From NCBI GenBank assembly GCA_023382975.1, contig JAHDXO010000048.1, positions 23,594 through 87,593 of the forward strand: a stretch of DNA of 64,000 bases. Direction: 5' to 3'. The position numbers and the translations under genes are program-made. Source of the DNA: Pirellulaceae bacterium. GTDB taxonomy: Bacteria; Planctomycetota; Planctomycetia; Pirellulales; Pirellulaceae. Shown here piece after piece: positions 9,096 to 18,287 of the stretch. Position 1 is the stretch's first letter, and every line of letters begins with the position of its first letter. The notes under the pieces are model-generated. The model saw nothing but the letters and a program-made list of their open reading frames with translations, had not been told where the DNA came from and made no database searches.

Positions 9096-10064
9096 CTATC
9101 CGTACCACGGTCGCGGGCGAGGCGGCAGATCGGCCAGCACCGACTTGGCGATCCGCACGTCTTCGGCGATCTCGTAGTCGAACATGCCAGCCAACAGAAA
9201 GTCGACGCCGCTGGAAAAAGCGTACCGAAATGCATTGAGCGGAGGGATTGCACCGGCGGCCATCACCTTGAACCCGATCCAAGGCTTTTTCACGGTCTGC
9301 ATTCTTTCGACGGTTTCGGCCGGATCCGAGCACCACATCGAATCGAAATTCAGCTTCGCGCTCGGATATTCATGGTGGTGCAGCGTCTTGACGTAGAAAT
9401 CCGCGTCGACCCCGTTTTCTTCGCAGGCCGCCACGACGGCCAGTTCGTGCGCGCCAACGCCAGACGGAACACCGCTGGCTTTGGCCACCTCGACCGCTTC
9501 GGCTACGAGATCGATCTTTCCCTGCGACACCAGAGCATCCGCGCGCACTCCCCAGACATAGATCGCATCGGCACCGTCATCGATCAGTCGCTGCACGTCC
9601 GCCGCGTACTTGGCCATCCCTGGTTCGACCGGCGCCGTCGAGCAGACGATCCACTGCATCTTGCCGCCGCGCTCGTGTCGGTAGCGTTTCAGCAGCGATA
9701 TCGCGTTGGGCGGATTGTGGATCGTCAGCGTGTTGATGCCATTCGACTCGGCAACCGCTAGGGTTTCGAGGATCTTCTCGTCCGTGTTGTAGTGCTTGGC
9801 CAGATTGTAAACGTACTTGAGATCGCGGCTGTGCGTGAAGTGCGTCAGCAGATTCCCGCCCAGCAGCAACCGGCTGACCGGCAAATCGCCGATCATGCCT
9901 TGCGGCAACGCCTCGAGCGGCGAGGCTGCGGGCGCGGCATAAGTTGACGGCGAAACCGCATCATCAGCTTGGGCCTGCATCGCGCCAGGCGCGACCCACG
10001 CGGCGCTGGCCGAGGCGGCCACGGTCCCCTTGAAAAACGTCCGTCGATTCATCGCGTCTGTCAT
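9096..10064 (-). CDS. Tat-exported TIM-barrel protein, aldo/keto reductase-like
   Basis: The 322-residue product has a twin-arginine signal (N-R-R-T-F-F-K-G, then an Ala-rich hydrophobic segment). The mature part resembles aldo/keto-reductase TIM barrels seen in planctomycetes: P-V-S-R-L-L-L-G-G-N near its start, then a series of beta/alpha units (G-I-N-T-L-T-I-H-N-P, D-A-I-Y-V-W-G-V, I-G-F-K-V-M-A-A-G-A). The classical AKR Tyr/Lys/His tetrad could not be placed, so activity is uncertain. ATG 10064 is preferred because GGAGA lies 8 bases before it; ATG 10052 is also possible. It precedes the Gfo/Idh/MocA gene on the same strand. Confidence 0.75.
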   Translation of the reverse strand: MTDAMNRRTFFKGTVAASASAAWVAPGAMQAQADDAVSPSTYAAPAASPLEALPQGMIGDLPVSRLLLGGNLLTHFTHSRDLKYVYNLAKHYNTDEKILETLAVAESNGINTLTIHNPPNAISLLKRYRHERGGKMQWIVCSTAPVEPGMAKYAADVQRLIDDGADAIYVWGVRADALVSQGKIDLVAEAVEVAKASGVPSGVGAHELAVVAACEENGVDADFYVKTLHHHEYPSAKLNFDSMWCSDPAETVERMQTVKKPWIGFKVMAAGAIPPLNAFRYAFSSGVDFLLAGMFDYEIAEDVRIAKSVLADLPPRPRPWYG

Positions 10065-10526
10065 GGCCACGTCTCCGGTAGAAGTTGGTAACTTCCATCA
10101 CTTTCGTAGCTCAAGATGCGCATGTCAATAGCAGTCGGCGGCCAGTCGGTATGGCTCGACACGAAAGCAAACAGACGCCATCTGATCGGAAATCTTCGCA
10201 TCAGAGCATCCGCCATCGCCTGGTGGTGCCTGTTTCCTTCCTCGCCAGGCAATATCCAACGCTTCGGAGCGAGAGGCTTTTCGGATTGGGGAGAGCAGGC
10301 TGTGATTTCGTGTTGGCGAAATCCGACGGATTGAGCCGAAACGGCGCGGCGGAGCACAAGGTTTTTCGACGTCGTGACAGCGATTTCGCTAAACTACCGG
10401 CCGCGCGGCGGCATACTGAATAGGACGTTTCTCGACAGACCACAAACGGCCTGCGATTCCGACTTGGCTGGCTGTCATTGATCGGCGGCCGTCTGATCGC
10501 GAGCTTTCCATCAAGGAACTTTACCG
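10065..10526. other. Intergenic region, no gene seen
   Basis: About 460 bases between divergent genes (the Tat protein at 10064 and the protease at 10527). No reading frame here has a ribosome-binding site or protein-like composition. It should hold the two divergent promoters, but I found no convincing -35/-10 pair; TAAACT near 10393 lacks a well-spaced -35. Confidence 0.5.
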
Positions 10527-11513
10527 ATGCGCTGGATGTTTGCCTCGATGACCGCGACGCTGCTGGGCGCGTGGCTGCTTTATCCTGTTGCTCCCGATCC
10601 GAACGAACGCGATCCCGATTGCTCGGCCGCTTGGGCGGCGGCCGAGTTGTGCAGCGACCAGTACAGGGACCATCATGCGGAGCCATTGGGTATCGAAGAC
10701 GAAGTTTTCAAGAGCACGATGACCCGCAAGGCGATTGCGTTGCTGGAGCAGGGCCAGACCGTCGACATGCCAAGCCTGATCCGGCAGTTGAAGAGCGGTT
10801 CGTGCTCGTTGGACCTGCATGCTCCCGAGTTGGGTATCTACGATCCTGTCGAACTCTATCCGACCGCTAGTCGGTCGGTAGTCGCGATCGGCGGGATCTA
10901 CAAATGTAATCGCTGCTCGCGCTGGCACATGTCGACCGCGTCCGGGTTTGTCATCGCAGCCTCGGGGGCAATCGTGACGAACTATCACGTGGTCGATGAT
11001 CCGGAAAACCAGACGCTGGTCGTCATGACCGCCGATCGCGAGGTGTATCCGGTCAAGCAAGTGCTGGCAGCCAGCCGCGCGGACGATCTGGCGATTTTGC
11101 GCATCGAAGCAAGCGGACTCACTCCGCTTCCTCTACTGGGCCGACTGGCCGACGCCCCAGTCGGATCGGCCGTCAGTGTCATCAGCCATCCCGACGGGCG
11201 GTTCTTCTTCTACTCTGCCGGCGTGATATCGAGACACTTGAAGCTCCGTTCGGCGGGCAGCACTATCGACGCCCTGACTATCTCTGCCGAATATGCCCGA
11301 GGTTCGAGCGGCGCTCCGGTCCTGAACCAGCAGGGGCAGGTGGTTGCGGTCGTCAGCAGCACCGAGTCGATCTACTACACCCAGGACGCGGGCCGACAGC
11401 GCGATTTGCAGATGGTCTTCAGAAATTGCATCCCGGCCGCCAGCATCTTGCAACTGATCCGCACGGATCCTGAGATGACCGGGGCCGGCTTAACCACGCT
11501 GCCGTCGGGATGA
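10527..11513 (+). CDS. Trypsin-like (HtrA-type) serine protease
   Basis: The 328-residue protein has a hydrophobic N-terminus (residues 1-22, signal peptide or anchor) and a chymotrypsin-fold domain. All three catalytic residues are visible in the usual order: His154 in T-N-Y-H-V-V, Asp187 in D-D-L-A-I-L, and Ser261 in G-S-S-G-A-P-V. A C-N-R-C pair (127-130) precedes the His. There is no PDZ domain after the protease domain, unlike classical DegP/HtrA. Probably a cell-envelope protease. It converges with the serine hydrolase gene at 11572. Confidence 0.87.
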   Translation: MRWMFASMTATLLGAWLLYPVAPDPNERDPDCSAAWAAAELCSDQYRDHHAEPLGIEDEVFKSTMTRKAIALLEQGQTVDMPSLIRQLKSGSCSLDLHAPELGIYDPVELYPTASRSVVAIGGIYKCNRCSRWHMSTASGFVIAASGAIVTNYHVVDDPENQTLVVMTADREVYPVKQVLAASRADDLAILRIEASGLTPLPLLGRLADAPVGSAVSVISHPDGRFFFYSAGVISRHLKLRSAGSTIDALTISAEYARGSSGAPVLNQQGQVVAVVSSTESIYYTQDAGRQRDLQMVFRNCIPAASILQLIRTDPEMTGAGLTTLPSG

Positions 11514-11571
11514 CGCGCACGCCATCGGCGGTAAGGTTCGCTAGATAGCCTCTCCATACTTCCCGACTCGT

Positions 11572-12696
11572 TCAGTCGCGAGCCGGCGGAGTCTGCATTC
11601 CGCGTGACGCCGCGGAGATCTTGGCGGCTGCCGTGTCGCGCGGGTGTGGCGTCACGGCTCGTGCTGGCAGAGAGGTCAATACGACGCAGATCGTTTCGCT
11701 GGCCGGATCCGCCCAGGCGATGGTGCCTGTTGATCCGGTATGGCCGAAGGTGCGGTCGGAACAGCCAGGGCTGCCCGCCCCAGTTCCCACTTGGAATCCC
11801 AACCCGCGCGGCTCGATGCCGGGCGGATTGTGATTCTGTACCATCAGCCGGGCCGTTTCCGGTTTCACGGCCTGTCCGCGCGGGTGCAGGAACTCGGCCA
11901 AGAACGTACCGACGTCGGCAGCCGAGGCATGAGTCCCACCCCAAGGTGCGCCAAGGCTTCGCCAGTACGGGCTGTTCCAGTCCCAAGCTTTGGCATCGGG
12001 GTTACCGCCGCCCGCTTCCACCGCCGCGAACTCGGTTTGGACGCGCACCATGTCCCCCGCGGCGAACTTGCCCAGCCCTTGAGCCGAATCGTTCATCCGC
12101 AACGGCTTCAATACGGTTTGTCCGACCAGCGTGCGGATCTCGGTGCCGGAGATCAGTTCGGCAACCCGGCAGGCCAACAGGATTGCCATACTCGAGTAAC
12201 GATAACGCGAACCGGGCCGGAAGTGCAGCGGCGTCCGCAATGCGTGGTCGACGAACTCCGCCAGCGGCGCATGTCGGCGACGCAACTCATCGTTCTCCGG
12301 CAACTGATCCGGCAAACCGGAAACGTGGGTCAGCAGATGCCGCAAGGTGACGTCGTCGCGTCCGCCACCGGCGAATTGCGGAATGAACTTGCGCAGCGGA
12401 TCGTCCAGTCGAAACTCGCCCCGATCATACAGCGTCATCACGGCCGTTGCGGCAATCGGCTTGGAGATCGAACCGAGCAGGAACATCGCGCGGTCGCTGG
12501 CCGCCGCTCCGAACGCGCGCGAAAACAAACGGTCCCGCTGTCGAACATGCAGCACGGCGGACGAGACCTGCCGCGCTGCAACCGCCCCAGCCAGCACTTC
12601 GCACGCCGCGTCGATGCCGTTTTCCTGCACGTCCACCAAAGCGATGTCCCCCAGCACTGCCGCCGCGCCGAATTGAATGAAGGTCCGTCGTTTCAT
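11572..12696 (-). CDS. Serine hydrolase, class C beta-lactamase/DD-peptidase family
   Basis: The 374-residue product starts M-K-R-R-T-F-I-Q-F-G-A, a Tat-like signal. Active-site landmarks of the penicillin-binding-protein-like fold are present: S76-I-S-K79 (SxxK, nucleophile and base), Y167-S-S in place of Y-x-N, and H-T-G near residue 330. The family includes esterases, D-aminopeptidases and class C beta-lactamases; the Y-S-S variant favours an esterase or peptidase over a true beta-lactamase (inference). It is the last gene of a minus-strand run after the DHDPS/NAL-family and sialidase-like genes. Confidence 0.85.
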   Translation of the reverse strand: MKRRTFIQFGAAAVLGDIALVDVQENGIDAACEVLAGAVAARQVSSAVLHVRQRDRLFSRAFGAAASDRAMFLLGSISKPIAATAVMTLYDRGEFRLDDPLRKFIPQFAGGGRDDVTLRHLLTHVSGLPDQLPENDELRRRHAPLAEFVDHALRTPLHFRPGSRYRYSSMAILLACRVAELISGTEIRTLVGQTVLKPLRMNDSAQGLGKFAAGDMVRVQTEFAAVEAGGGNPDAKAWDWNSPYWRSLGAPWGGTHASAADVGTFLAEFLHPRGQAVKPETARLMVQNHNPPGIEPRGLGFQVGTGAGSPGCSDRTFGHTGSTGTIAWADPASETICVVLTSLPARAVTPHPRDTAAAKISAASRGMQTPPARD

Positions 12697-12755
12697 GCGA
12701 GTTCGAGATCAAAATTCCCATACAGGTCGTACAGCCGCTCGCCGCCGAATCGGTT

Positions 12756-13901
12756 TCAGGGCGTACCGATCTTTTCTCCTGCCGTGATCCAGGCGAGGTT
12801 GAAGCGGGCGAGGTGGATACCCGAGTACATGCCTTCCGGGCCGCCTTCGAAGAGCAGGTAAACCAGACCTTCGCTCGGCGTGCCGGGGCGACCGGCAGCC
12901 AACGACGAATAGGCGCTGGGACCGTCGAAGACCAAGCGTTTCGCGGGCCAAGTCTTCGCGCCGTCGAGGCTCGCCCAGACGGTGATCTTCTGGCGGCCCG
13001 GGCCTCGCCCATGCCCGCCCTCGAAATCGAGATTGCTGTAAACGAGGATGTCGGCATCGTCAGCTGGCAACCGGGTCAGTCCGCCCGCACATCCGTAACT
13101 GGAACCTCGCACGCCGTCAGGCAGTGTGCTGCACCGTTCCGCATTGATCCAGGTTACCCCGCCGTCGTGACTCCACGCGATCCGCCGCAGCGCGTCGCTG
13201 GCCAAATGGCAGCGCGAGTTGTAGTACACGCGGCCATCGGAAAGCTCTGCCAGCGTGCCTTCGCCAGTGCCCAGCACGGGAAACGGGTGGCTGGTCTTCC
13301 AAGTCGCACCACCATCGTCGCTGTAGATAGCGCTGTTGTAGTGATAAGGCCACCACCGCGGATCGTTGCTCATCCCCGGCGGGATGACCCGGGCCGGTTG
13401 GAGCAAACGGCCTTTGTACTTTCCGAAGCGAAGCGTGATCCCGGAATCGGAACCGTGGGTGTTCCCGAGCCCGCCGAACCCGTCGGGCTCGATGGTTGTC
13501 TCCTGCGGTTGCCAAGACTTGCCCGAGTCGCGACTGCGGAACAAACTGCGGCCCTGGAACACCATTACGTCGCCGCTTCGCTCGTCGACGATCGCAGCGC
13601 CCAGATTCGAGCGGTCACCGCCCACCTCGATGATCGGCCCCCAGTTCGAGCCTCCGTCCTCGCTGCGCCGCACCTGGACCGGGGCTGCCGCCGCACGGAA
13701 CGCCAACACCGTTCCGTCCATCGCCACCACGATACTGGGAAACCGCTGGCCCTCGTACAACTGCTGCATGTCGAAGAACGGTTCCGCTTGGTCGGCCGGG
13801 TTTGCTGCGCAACATGGGACGACAAGCAGTCCGCCGAACGATGCCGCAAGGACCGCGAACCCACAAAAAACCCGAGATATTGAGCCTCGATGGCTTGGCA
13901 T
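12756..13901 (-). CDS. Secreted sialidase-like (BNR repeat) protein
   Basis: The 381-residue product has a signal peptide (hydrophobic run after M-P-S-H-R-G-S) and a six-bladed propeller with Asp-boxes of the S-x-D-x-G-x-x-W type (S-E-D-G-G-S-N-W, S-D-D-G-G-A-T-W, S-H-D-G-G-V-T-W, S-L-D-G-A-K-T-W). R-F-P-S-I near the mature N-terminus occupies the place of the R-I-P motif whose arginine binds the sialic acid carboxylate. ATG 13901 is chosen because AAGGAG lies 7 bases before it. It sits 76 bases downstream of a DHDPS/N-acetylneuraminate-lyase-family gene, compatible with sialic-acid or uronic-acid catabolism. Confidence 0.87.
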   Translation of the reverse strand: MPSHRGSISRVFCGFAVLAASFGGLLVVPCCAANPADQAEPFFDMQQLYEGQRFPSIVVAMDGTVLAFRAAAAPVQVRRSEDGGSNWGPIIEVGGDRSNLGAAIVDERSGDVMVFQGRSLFRSRDSGKSWQPQETTIEPDGFGGLGNTHGSDSGITLRFGKYKGRLLQPARVIPPGMSNDPRWWPYHYNSAIYSDDGGATWKTSHPFPVLGTGEGTLAELSDGRVYYNSRCHLASDALRRIAWSHDGGVTWINAERCSTLPDGVRGSSYGCAGGLTRLPADDADILVYSNLDFEGGHGRGPGRQKITVWASLDGAKTWPAKRLVFDGPSAYSSLAAGRPGTPSEGLVYLLFEGGPEGMYSGIHLARFNLAWITAGEKIGTP

Positions 13902-13977
13902 GGCTGGCTCCTTTGCCGAGATGGTCACAAACCAATTCAAGTCTTGATGATACCGCGTTCACGCGCGTTCGGCTGCT

Positions 13978-15024
13978 TCATCCGTCCGGAAAAAACTCCG
14001 GGAGTGCTTCTCGGGCGATCGGAAGCAAACGTTCGGCTTCGGTCGTGGGGATCGAGCGATAGGGCCAGCGCATCCGCCACCCGACATCGGCCCAACCGCC
14101 GATCAAGGCCAGCAGCCGGTCGCAGGCCCCGTTGCAATAGCCGCCGGAGTGGATAAACGGCGCGATATGGTCCTCCATGAACCGGCGCAGCCGCAGTTCC
14201 AACTCGAACGCGGCGCTTTCTCGAAACAGGGACGGGCGACGGGAAATCGCGGCGCGGTGCCTGTCCCATTCTTGCTGCGTCGATGCGCTGTCTTCTTGCC
14301 GTTCTTCGCTGCTTGCCGCTGCGGCCGACACGTCGCCGACGATCAGCTCGGTCCAGCGTTGCGCCGCGCCTGGATGCAGACAGGCAACGTTCGAGTAAGC
14401 GCCATGCGCCCCCTGCCACACTCCGGTCGCCAGATGATGTCCGGGCACGAAGATACTCAGCGATTCGCAGTGCTCGCGCATGGCAGCATACCAAGCCTCG
14501 TCTCCGTCAGCCACCTTCACGCCAACCAGTGCTGGAATCTGTTGCGCCAGACGGCCGATCTCGGAAGGGTGAAGCACCCGTTTGGCGTGCGGCGGATTGT
14601 AGAGTACGATGCCGATCCCCTCGGCCGCCTCGGCCATCCGGTCCAGGAAACTCACCGCCTCAGTATTGCTTACTGGGAACCAATCCGGAAGGATCACCTG
14701 GAAAGCGGCCGGGGCGAGCGGTACACACCGCCGCAACCGCTCCAGCGAGATCTGGGCACTCATGTGGCTGACCCCGATCTGGAACGGCGTTCCCGATCGC
14801 TCGCACCGGTCGGCCAGCAACACCGCTAACCGATCGAATTCGCTTTCGGTCAGCGTGTGAAACTCCCCGGCCGTTCCGTTGGAGTAAATCCCGTCCACTC
14901 GCATGGCGATCAACGAATCGATCTCGTCCGCAACCCGCGCGACGTCCAGCGAATCGTCGTCGTTCCATGCCAGCAGCAATGTGGCCCAATTCCCGCGGAT
15001 TTCACGGTTGCCCAGCGGTGTCAT
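13978..15024 (-). CDS. Dihydrodipicolinate synthase / N-acetylneuraminate lyase family protein
   Basis: A (beta/alpha)8 class I aldolase of 348 residues. The carboxylate-binding G-T-T-G-E motif reads G-T-A-G-E (50-54), the catalytic tyrosine is Y142 in L-Y-N-P-P, and the Schiff-base lysine is K170 in G-V-K-V-A. The ATG at 15024 is preferred over the upstream GTG-type extension because the protein then begins at the usual barrel entry, with GGGAG upstream. A charged insertion around residues 230-266 includes the translation of a copy of a dispersed 39-bp palindrome (14229-14267). Neighbouring sialidase-like and serine hydrolase genes suggest a sugar-acid lyase rather than lysine biosynthesis. 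Confidence 0.85.
   Translation of the reverse strand: MTPLGNREIRGNWATLLLAWNDDDSLDVARVADEIDSLIAMRVDGIYSNGTAGEFHTLTESEFDRLAVLLADRCERSGTPFQIGVSHMSAQISLERLRRCVPLAPAAFQVILPDWFPVSNTEAVSFLDRMAEAAEGIGIVLYNPPHAKRVLHPSEIGRLAQQIPALVGVKVADGDEAWYAAMREHCESLSIFVPGHHLATGVWQGAHGAYSNVACLHPGAAQRWTELIVGDVSAAAASSEERQEDSASTQQEWDRHRAAISRRPSLFRESAAFELELRLRRFMEDHIAPFIHSGGYCNGACDRLLALIGGWADVGWRMRWPYRSIPTTEAERLLPIAREALPEFFPDG
14229..14267 (-). repeat. Dispersed 39-bp palindrome, copy inside a coding sequence
   Basis: Read on the minus strand: GGGACAGGCACCGC, 14 variable bases, then TCGCCCGTCCC. It matches the 39-bp copy at 38253-38291 at both ends and in length. Here it lies within the DHDPS-family gene and is translated in frame as W-D-R-H-R-A-A-I-S-R-R-P-S, part of an insertion not expected in the family. 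Confidence 0.6.
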
Positions 15025-15149
15025 CGCAATTCGAAACTCCCTTCGCTGGCCAAGTTTGCGTTCAGCCCCTTGTTCGACGATCACGCGCAGCAGATGGTCG
15101 CACGGATCGCCATTTTGGCCCACACCCTGCTACCCTTTCAACCCGAGAA

Positions 15150-16343
15150 TCAGAATCCTGCTGGTTCTTTGGGAAAGCTTCGAAAAGCCGCCGAGGCTTC
15201 ATAGACGCCGAGCTTCAGTCGATTGATGCCCCCGATTGGCTGATGCTCGACGATCGAGTGCCAGGGAGTAAAGAAGAGACGCTCACAATGCTTTTTCCGC
15301 TCGGGAGTGTCGAAATCTTGGGGCGGGATAGTAATCTTTGCAACCGTCACAAAGGGATACTTGCATTCGTCCCATTCGACCGTGGCGTCCTCGATTTCGG
15401 TCTCGATCTTCCCCGCAAGCTCGGTTTTCGATCTAACCTGGACCTGGAATTCGAACTGGATCTCCCTAGCGTCGGCTCCCGTGAGAAGCTTCAGCAGCGC
15501 AGCACGCAAGTAGTCCGGATTGTCTATGTCCGGGGCGGCAGCGCAGCGGGCGGCGACCGGCTTGGCCGAGTACTTCATCACTTTGTCGCTGCCATACAGA
15601 TACGGGGCTCCGCTGAAGTACCGGTTGTCGACCGGGCTCGCTGGCGGGGTCTGAAAGGCGGGTGGATTGGCGGTCGTGGACAGGCTTTGGATTCGTTTGA
15701 CGATGCTTGCGGTCCTGACGGCTCGTCGCGTCATTGGGTCCGTCATGTCCGGCTGGCCCTCGGCGTTCAATTTGATCCGCTGGGCGAAGAACGCCTGGGG
15801 GTTGTCGTTATTCTTAAGCAGCACTTCACTGAGCACCGCGTAGTCTTCAACGTTTGCGAACGCGAACACGGGATGATTCACCATCAGGAAGTCCTGGGTC
15901 AACGGTTCGTCCTTTTCAACGAGACGAGTTCCCTCGACCTTCATGAGCTTGATGGCCATCCCGCGACTGCCGTGCGCTGCTGCCGACGAATCGTCCCCGA
16001 CACGTACCGAGGCATTGGAGAATCGGATCCACGCTTGGTATTCCCGTCCCGGCTTAGCGAAAACGCCGACTTGCAACTCCTTGGGGAGTGCGTCCAAGAC
16101 GCGGAACGTTGCCATCACGCATCCATGATCTTTCGGATGGACTCCCCGTTTCACCGGAGAGTCGCCCGCATATCGCCTCTTCATCTGCTCGACCGTCAAG
16201 CGAACGATGTTTTTGATCTGCGCTGCTTCCTCGGGTGGGATCTGTTCCAGTTCCGGATCATGGACGATCTTGTCGCCGGCCTGAAGTCCGACAACAAAAC
16301 TGAGCAGTAGTGGACCAACGGCTGCGAGAGTTCTTTGAGACAT
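15150..16343 (-). CDS. Exported catalase-family haem protein
   Basis: The 397-residue protein has an N-terminal signal peptide (hydrophobic residues 5-21) and the catalase fold in short form. R-G-V-H69-P-K-D-H-G holds the distal histidine region, F-S-N-A-S and G-M-A-I-K follow, and M-V-N156-H-P-V-F matches the catalase N-x-P-V-F region. L-K-L-G-V-Y near the C-terminus (about residue 380) may carry the proximal haem tyrosine. The family includes true catalases and peroxidase-like relatives, so activity is not certain. It is 45 bases downstream of a dihaem cytochrome gene on the same strand, which suggests a joint role in peroxide removal outside the cytoplasm. Confidence 0.83.
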   Translation of the reverse strand: MSQRTLAAVGPLLLSFVVGLQAGDKIVHDPELEQIPPEEAAQIKNIVRLTVEQMKRRYAGDSPVKRGVHPKDHGCVMATFRVLDALPKELQVGVFAKPGREYQAWIRFSNASVRVGDDSSAAAHGSRGMAIKLMKVEGTRLVEKDEPLTQDFLMVNHPVFAFANVEDYAVLSEVLLKNNDNPQAFFAQRIKLNAEGQPDMTDPMTRRAVRTASIVKRIQSLSTTANPPAFQTPPASPVDNRYFSGAPYLYGSDKVMKYSAKPVAARCAAAPDIDNPDYLRAALLKLLTGADAREIQFEFQVQVRSKTELAGKIETEIEDATVEWDECKYPFVTVAKITIPPQDFDTPERKKHCERLFFTPWHSIVEHQPIGGINRLKLGVYEASAAFRSFPKEPAGF

Positions 16344-16388
16344 AGCGAATCCTTCCGAACGAAGATGAGATAGAACCGGGTGGTGAGG

Positions 16389-18287
16389 CTATTTCAGGTT
16401 CTTAATGTATTCGATAATTGCCCAGCGTTGGTCTTCGGTAAACGTCGTGCCGCCGGATCCGGTGTGGCCGTCGCCGCTGTGACCGCGATTCGAATTGCCG
16501 GGGATCGGTGTACCATCGTCCGAAACCGTCTGAAAATGGAAGGCACCGGCAACCTGTTCCGTGCTCAAGCCGACATGTCTCGGGTCGAACTCGCGACTCC
16601 CGACATAAAAGGACTTCACTCGCTCGCCGTCGGGCTTCAGGAGTTCCCAGAGGTTCGGCACGGAACCGTTGTGGAGAAACGGAGCGGTAGCCCAGACGCC
16701 GTTCAAGGGACGCGCTTTATAGCCCATTCCGCCATTGGGACGCGGATTGTCCGTGGGGCGGTTGCCGCGAAGTTCCAGCAGAATTTCCTGTTTCTCTTGA
16801 GGCGTGCGATTCTGGAAACTCTCCTCCAGATAGCGTTTGATCACGCCGCGCCCCGCCGCGGCCAGCAGCAGTCCGGCAGGTACTTCTTGCGAGAAGTCCG
16901 GGGCAGGCAGTCCCAATTGAGTGCGCAACTGCTTGAGCCTTTCAAGCCCACCACTTGCCTCAAGCTCTGCCATGCCCGCCGCAACTTCGCGGGCCAGTAT
17001 CCCAGGTTTCGCCGTTCGCGTCGCAAAGTTGACGATCATCTGCGGATCGGTGCCAATCAAGGAAAAAGGCACGGACGTCGTCTTGATGAACCGCTGCCCG
17101 ATTTGATTGGGTGGTGTCATCGCGAAGTTGCCCTGCGAATCGCGTGAATTGTGACAATTGGCGCAGTTGGAGTCGAACAGTCGCTTCCCAATCGCCGCCT
17201 TGGCTTCGTCAATTTCGCCGAAGAATTGTGTCGGCCAGGGCGGAGCCTTGAGGTTCCGCAGAGAGACTTCCAGGTCGTGCAAATAATCCAGTCGGGCCGA
17301 CGAGGCGTAGCCGGTGTCGGCCGATTCGGATAGTTCGAAGTGGGCAAACACGCCCAGCACCTCGCCGACGTTTCTCGAAATTGGAATCTCGGCGGAACTG
17401 TTCCACTGGACCCAATCTAAATGGGGCGTATCCCACAAGAACGGAAAGCTGACGGGAGCGCTCGAAGGCCGACGATTCTCCGGGATGTTGATTCCGGCCT
17501 CCGTGATTTGGTTAAGGATGGCTCCGAAAGCATCCAAGCGTGCCAAGCCGTACGGATGCGCCGCCTTGTTGCGTTCGACCAACGTTTCGATGACGGCCGT
17601 ATAGGACTCGAACTCTTCCCGCGGCGGCGCTGCGCCATCAAGCCCCCCGGCACCGTCGCGCACTCGCTTCACGAATGCTGCGAATTTTTCGTCGTCCGAT
17701 GCCGTTGCCCGCATCGATGCAGCGAGCCTGCCCAGAAAGCTCTCCATGTCCGCCATGGTGGGACCGCCGTCAATTCGGATCACCTCGCCTTGGAAGGTTA
17801 GGTCGGATGTGTGACAAGCGGCACAGGTAAATCCAAGCCAGTCCTTCTCCTGTTCTGGATAATGGTCGACGTTGAATCGCGGGCCGAGGAATGCGGTCTT
17901 CATCGCGATCGAAGCAGGATTGGAGTCCTTGGCGAAGCCAATCGGCAGCCCATCCGGATTCCGGTCGCTCGAGCGCTGCGTGATAAAGCCAAGTGACGCC
18001 AAGTGCCGATCCGACCTGAAAAGTTCATCATCGTCGGGCAGCTCCAAGGCTAGGAACCAACGGTAAGGTATCAACTGCGAACCCTGGCCAAGGTAGTAGA
18101 ATCGTTCCCGTTCCTCATTCGCCCAGCCTTGATCCAAGTACACTGCCTCATGGCCCGAAGAGACGCACGGTTCTTCAGGCTTCGTGTCGGGCGTGACAAC
18201 GGAGTCGCTACGGTCCGCGCAACCCGTCAGGAAAAGACCAAGCCCCAGAAGTCCGACAACAGAGATCCTCCAAGACTTGAGGTTCAT
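16389..18287 (-). CDS. Dihaem cytochrome c lipoprotein, cytochrome c peroxidase-related
   Basis: The 632-residue product is a lipoprotein: a hydrophobic segment ends in the lipobox L-T-G-C within the first 25 residues from the ATG at 18287. Two haem-binding C-x-x-C-H sites are present, F-T-C-A-A-C-H in the first third and C-A-N-C-H in the middle. The C-terminal part (A-P-F-L-H-N-G-S-V-P-N-L-W-E-L-L) matches the second haem domain of the bacterial dihaem cytochrome c peroxidase/thiol oxidoreductase group. It probably acts at the outer side of a membrane, passing electrons to peroxide. It is the first gene of a pair with the catalase-like gene. Confidence 0.85.
   Translation of the reverse strand: MNLKSWRISVVGLLGLGLFLTGCADRSDSVVTPDTKPEEPCVSSGHEAVYLDQGWANEERERFYYLGQGSQLIPYRWFLALELPDDDELFRSDRHLASLGFITQRSSDRNPDGLPIGFAKDSNPASIAMKTAFLGPRFNVDHYPEQEKDWLGFTCAACHTSDLTFQGEVIRIDGGPTMADMESFLGRLAASMRATASDDEKFAAFVKRVRDGAGGLDGAAPPREEFESYTAVIETLVERNKAAHPYGLARLDAFGAILNQITEAGINIPENRRPSSAPVSFPFLWDTPHLDWVQWNSSAEIPISRNVGEVLGVFAHFELSESADTGYASSARLDYLHDLEVSLRNLKAPPWPTQFFGEIDEAKAAIGKRLFDSNCANCHNSRDSQGNFAMTPPNQIGQRFIKTTSVPFSLIGTDPQMIVNFATRTAKPGILAREVAAGMAELEASGGLERLKQLRTQLGLPAPDFSQEVPAGLLLAAAGRGVIKRYLEESFQNRTPQEKQEILLELRGNRPTDNPRPNGGMGYKARPLNGVWATAPFLHNGSVPNLWELLKPDGERVKSFYVGSREFDPRHVGLSTEQVAGAFHFQTVSDDGTPIPGNSNRGHSGDGHTGSGGTTFTEDQRWAIIEYIKNLK

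Noticed and set aside
10068..10357. Small protein gene on the minus strand in the gap before the protease gene
   Set aside because: The frame overlaps the start of the Tat-signal gene and its translation is not protein-like.
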